From: Arion vulgaris
Taxonomy: Eukaryota; Mollusca; Gastropoda; Stylommatophora; Arionidae
Reading direction: 5' to 3'
NCBI GenBank assembly: GCA_020796225.1
Contig: CM036775.1
Span: 12,977,671 to 13,041,670, forward strand
Length of the DNA stretch: 64,000 nt
The notes beneath the pieces are model-generated. The model worked only from the letters and a program-made list of their open reading frames with translations, did no database searches and had not been told where the DNA came from. Made by a program: the position numbers and the translations under genes. Shown one piece after another: positions 55,201 to 61,200 of this stretch. Numbering within the stretch: position 1 is the first letter of the stretch; every line of letters starts with the position of its first letter.

Positions 55201-58200
55201 AAAATGTCATATTTTCTCATTGCAGGGGTATATACAAATTCAGCTGCAGTTTCCTTAATTATTAACAGATTTTTATGAGTAATATACCATTTTGTAGGTA
55301 AATGAATTATCTTTAAAATAGGTCTTTAAAAAAAAGACACATTGGCGCTCCTAGCAGCTCATGGGAGTAAAATCAGTTAATCTTCTCTACCCTGGAAACC
55401 ACACGAAGGAAATACAAAACTTTGAAAAAAAGTAAAATATAAATTCTGGCAGATTCTGATAAGTGAGTAATGTAGAAACTTACTTTCTTCAGATGCCGAC
55501 AGCAGAAACTTCTCATTGACCAAATATTGCTTCTTGCTATCAAGAATCATGTTCCAGAATGGACCAAGTTTAGATTCTGTAAACAGACAAACATTTATAA
55601 TGATATTTCATAACTGGATTCAGCAGATTTCAGGATTTAGTTTTTATATCTATATCCTATTTATGTTATAAAAGTAAGTAAAAACCTTTTTTTACACCAT
55701 GAGGTATATAGGATAAATCAGTATTACGCTCTATTTTTTTTACTTACCATCAGCACAAAATGGGTTAAGTGATCATCTCTCATGTCAAAGGTAAAAGGTT
55801 TGCCCCTTGTGAAGCCATCTGGATATTTTTTCCAGAGATCTATGATCTCAGTGTAGGTTAGATTAAAATCTGGGCCATGTTGTTCTGTATTTCTGTGTAC
55901 AAGACTGTTCAATCTGTTGTAACCCTTGATGGTAATTGAGAGGTTGGGGGGAGAGAGAGATTGGTAGTTAACATCATGTCAACCGCCTTTACTTCCCCAT
56001 GTACCCAATTGAGGCTGGGTTGACCTGAGATCCGTTATGGTCAGAAAAATATCCCACATTGCATTTTCTTTGACTGACGGCACATGAGTGATGTGGTCAA
56101 TAGCATGTCAATCTCTGAGGCTGAGTTGATGTAGGGAGTCATTGTGGTAGGAATAAATCCGACTTACACAAATAAAGGGTGTGATACCAGCCTACACCAA
56201 GAAGGGGGGTGATATGTCACATCTTCAGTGCCATTTGGAACTCTGGTGCTTATCCTTTGACTGAATTCAGCCAGCGTTTACTGGGTTCGCTCTCCTCAAC
56301 CTTTGGCTGTACCCAGTCGACTTGCAAGGTAGCAGGTTATCGAAGTTTACAAAGACCCAAAAAAAAGAGTTGGGTGATTTTATCTTCAGTTACAAAAATT
56401 CTGCCTTTTTCCCCAGTTTTTCTAAGGCAGTCTATGAAGTTTGAAACACCCAGAAAATGCAGGAAGATTCAAATATTAAAAACAAGAAATTTGGTTAATC
56501 CCTGGAGATAAAGAAAAAATGAACTCTGACCTGCTTTAATGTCAACCAATGACACTTTGACTAGAAGACAAGATGCAGAAACTGCTTCAGACATGAGCTG
56601 TGGCTGTCCAGGCTGCTTCTCTGCCTTGTCTACAGTTTGTAGTAGTAGAGGAAGGACTTGTGTTGCTTGTTGTAAAGTATCTCCTATAAGGTAGAGAGAC
56701 AAATGCAAAAGATTACAATTTTATCTTTGTTGTATGAATATTTTCATTTTTTGTTAACATATTAACATGTCTTCACACCCAAAAAAAATAATTAAACTGT
56801 TTTCTGAAAAAATACATGTATATTTTTACTGCGATTTTTAAGTCTATTTTTTACTAAAACTTTTTTGTTTTTCCACGAAACAAATATTTTTGATATATTT
56901 CTCCAATAAAACATATATTTATATTTTCCCACTATTGTAATAAAACGTGTATTTCTTCTTCTTCGAACGCTCCACATCGGCCATCTGTCAACTACTCTTT
57001 GTGACTTGTATGTGATCTGAGCCTAAGAGCGATTGTGCCAGTTATGCGCCTACAAGTAGGCTAGCACATCCGATTTCTGCAATGTTTATTTACTAGGGTA
57101 GCCCTCCCTAGGTCCTATATCAGTCGCCTCTTAGCTTGGCGAGGTACTTTCTTGCTTAACCGGTCCGCGCAGACATGTATTTCTACCCATCCCCATTTGT
57201 TTGCCCGTATGAATAAGCGACTCATTGCCTATAGGCATCTCTGACTGAAGGCTTGCTTTTCCTTATATTCATGTACTCCACTACCATGAAATTACTCCAA
57301 CTACAGGCGTACTTGTAATATAGATCAAGTTTGAGATCAAAATTTTCTGATGTAAACCGATCAGTGTGCACACAAAATTCTTAGCCCCAACATTTCCACA
57401 GCATGTGGTCACTAGTACAGCATGATACCCTCTACGCTATCAACATCACCTATTTTCCAACTAAAATAATTCTATCTCTCCATAATAAAAAATGTATTTC
57501 TATTTCTATCAGAAACTCACCATGGAAAGCAGTGTTCATACATCGGATGTAAGCATTTCTCACACCAGAAGTTGATGTCTTTAGTGCAAAGCCTTTCTGA
57601 AATCAAGATAAAACAAGAAATATAAAATCTAAGATACATATTCCCAGTGGCAACTGAACCACACAAATACACAGAGTAAATATATAGCCCTTGATAATCC
57701 TCATCTTTAACTTATTTCTTCTATTAAACACAAACAATGATACCTCGAGGTATATTGGGTAATACAGTGTTAGACCCATATTTTTCATTGACTGTTGGTA
57801 CACGATGGGTGATGTTATGCGATCAACGTCATGGCACATTGGGCATTCCCATTCGTGCTCTGTCCTCCGCTGCAGCAACCATCCCAAAGTCCATTCACCG
57901 TACCCATGAAGAGATGGAGTAAATGCATCTGTGCTGAGAACCGATGCAGCAGAACCACCAAAGAATAATGGATGGATGATGTAGTTAACATCATGTCGGC
58001 CATCTTTACTTCCCATTCTTTTCCTGGTACCCAATTGAGGCTGGGTTGACCTGAAATCCGTTATGGTCAGAAAAATATCCCACATTGCATTTTCTTTGAC
58101 TGACGGCACATGAGTGATGTGGTCAATAGCATGTTAATTTCTGAGGCTGAGTTGATGTAGGGAGTCATTGTGGTAGGAATATATCCGACTTCCACTGTGG

Positions 58201-61200
58201 AATTTCACCTTGGAACGATACGGCTACGGAGTGAGTTCACTGATCACTACGATATTGCGGCAGTCATATATAGGTCATGTTAGGCCTGTATTTTTCATTC
58301 ACGTCGGTACACGATGGGTGATGTGGTCAGCATCACGCAGGCCGCCCTTACTTTTCCAGAGCATGTCTGGTACCCAGTTGAGGCTGGGTCGACCTGAGAG
58401 CCGCGCGATCGGGAAAATTCCATGCGCACTGCGGGAGTTGAACTCAGACCACCAGCCATGAGAAGCGAGTTCACTAACAACTACGCTACCGCGGCTCTCG
58501 ATGCCGCCACCTCTGCGTGGTCTTCCTCTTGCTCTGTACTTTTTCTGTGTGGTAGACGTTACCAGGGAATTCTTTGTCAGGTGTCATTTAATCTTTTGTT
58601 CTTTTATGTATTGCATGACTGGTTTCACATCCAGTCTTCTAATTTCTTCATTTCTAATTTTGTCTCTTATTGTCACACATGATCTCTGTTGTTAAAATTT
58701 TTACGCTCATTAGCTGCTGTTATTGGCACTTGTAACAGGCACATGACAATTACACACATAGAGAACTAAACACAGAAAAATATTATTGTGGTTTAATCTG
58801 AAATGAAGCTGGGTAAATAGGCAAGTAACATTAAACACTTGGCCATTGGAAGAATGATATTCATCAGAAGATGACAAATCTGAAGTGGAGATGGAAAATG
58901 TAGCAAAACTATCCTTCGAACATTGTTGTACTGAACTAGAACATCATTATTTCCCGAATAAATAAGTTGTGAAGACTGAACGGCATATAGTAGCTGTTGT
59001 CAATCAGTAGCCATTATTGTTAAAAATTTTCATGTTTACACTTATCAAGACGATAAAAATATCAGAGAAATATCACTTTTGACACGAGGTAACAATTGAA
59101 CGCAATTGAATGTGCATAATTGTCTGGTTGCACTGGTAACATAGTGTTGGCCAGAAAATACACACATATACATATATATAGTGTCAATAACAATTCAACT
59201 TGAAAGAACCTAATGTGACTGACCTCAAACCACAGTAAGAGTTTGTCAGGAACTTGAGTGTAGAACTTGGCACACCATAGGCTCAGCATAGACAGGCTAT
59301 GAATCAGTGTACCTTCATGAACTGAAATAGAAAAATGTTACTTATCAACTAACACTGAACAGATAATTATTATTCTTCAATGGTAATATATAGTAAAGGT
59401 TTCCTCAAAGACCTCAGCAGAACAGACCAGGTCATTATATTTCGGTTACATATTGGACACTGCAGACTCTTACTAGACAAGGAATAAGTCAAACAGCTTT
59501 CTGCCTGTGTCAGCAGGTGGAGCATGTCCTACAAGACTGTACTCTCCTGAGTGAGTTGAGAAGCAGCATATAGCCACACCCAGTCGACCTGAAAACTAAG
59601 TTTTGGAGAAACCAGACGCTGACAGCTCAGTTTGTCACATCCCCAGTAAATTATGTCTACACAGACTGCTGGGACTATCAAGAAGAGACCGGTTTAGAAA
59701 TTATGACAAGAAAAAGTGGGGATGACATGAAAAAAGTGGGTACAACATCAGTACTGAACTTCAACAAGAAACAACAAATTAAATGGTTCGCCACATAAAA
59801 GATTATCAACATACAGTGCACCTCAAAGAGCAATGATACTCTGATACAGTGGATAAAAAGAAAAATGATGCAATGAAAAAAACAAAAAAAACAGTAAAGT
59901 TACAACCTTCTTGTTGCAAAGTTGCCAAAAACATCTCAGATACTGCTGAACTCAGAGCTTGGAGTGAGCTGGTACCACTGACTGTGTTGTGTACTAGATT
60001 TCCTATTCCCTGAAGTACACTAATTTTCTGATCAGCAAATGTTAGCTTGCCTTCTGAACCTATAAAAGATCAAACCCAAACATAAATATCTTATATTAAC
60101 TTCTTCTTTGAACGCTTCATATCGACCACTTGTCGCTCACTCTGTGTGATTCCTATGTGATCTGAGTCTAAGAGAGATTGTACGGTGTGACAGTTATGCG
60201 AATACAAGTAAGTTAGCACATCCAATTTCTGCTCTGCTTTTTATTTACTAGGGTAGCATTCCTAGGGCCTACTTCAGTCGCTTCTTATGTCATGCACTGT
60301 AGGTTGCAGTGGCACTATTCTTTGCTTCCTTGCAGCCCGGCATCACACAGGCGATGCTAACATCAATGCCACATTATCTTCATTTGCTTGTTCATATCCC
60401 TTTTCTCCTTCGTCCAGCCGCTATGAATTCAGGCACAGTCTGGTATGACACTTCTGAATGATTTTATGTGAAGACATGCTTTTCTTAGTGTCAGTGCCCC
60501 CAAACAGAGTTTTCTCGATACACATCCTTTATGGTACACCATAGGTACAAGTCTAGATGTGTTAAATCCTTTTGTTCAGTTTTCCTTGTGACATTTGCTA
60601 CATGTTGTTGACATCATTTCGTACACATTGCTACATAACGCGATCTAAATATGACTACAATGACACGTTTTGATGGTGGCGTTAACATATTATACTCTTC
60701 TTCTTTGTGTTCAGTTTTGTATGCTCGTCTAAACCATGAGATGAGTTGCCTCTATGAAGTTGCATGTCTGTTGGAGCTCCACAAGAATTCCCACATAGCT
60801 TGCTCTGTAAGCTTTGTTCATGAGGCTATGTTTCATTTCGTTATCAGTTATACTAAATATGCAAAGAGATTTATTAATCAACATCGAACTGGCGTGTTGG
60901 GTCGCTGGACGCTGCTGGATTTGCTAAGGCGGAGATCGGAGCACCTATGCACATGTCCGAAGTGCTATGATGATAGTCCTCATATAACTGATTTCGTTAT
61001 GTATAATGGATATGACTTCAGGATGTGCTCTGGAGTCTGTGTTTCTGTCTGGCATGCACACTGTGCAGTCTGAGCAAGCTTTAATCTGTGCATGTGGATA
61101 TTATACTCAATTCAAATGTGATTACATTTAGCTGGAGCACGATTACTATGTATTCAGTTTCCTGGCGCACTCTATATATATATATTGCATCTCTGTGGCG

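Noticed and set aside
60651..61073. 140-codon plus-strand ORF as a gene
   Set aside because: Only its last third is recognisable, and that part is RNase H LINE tail; the rest is chance.
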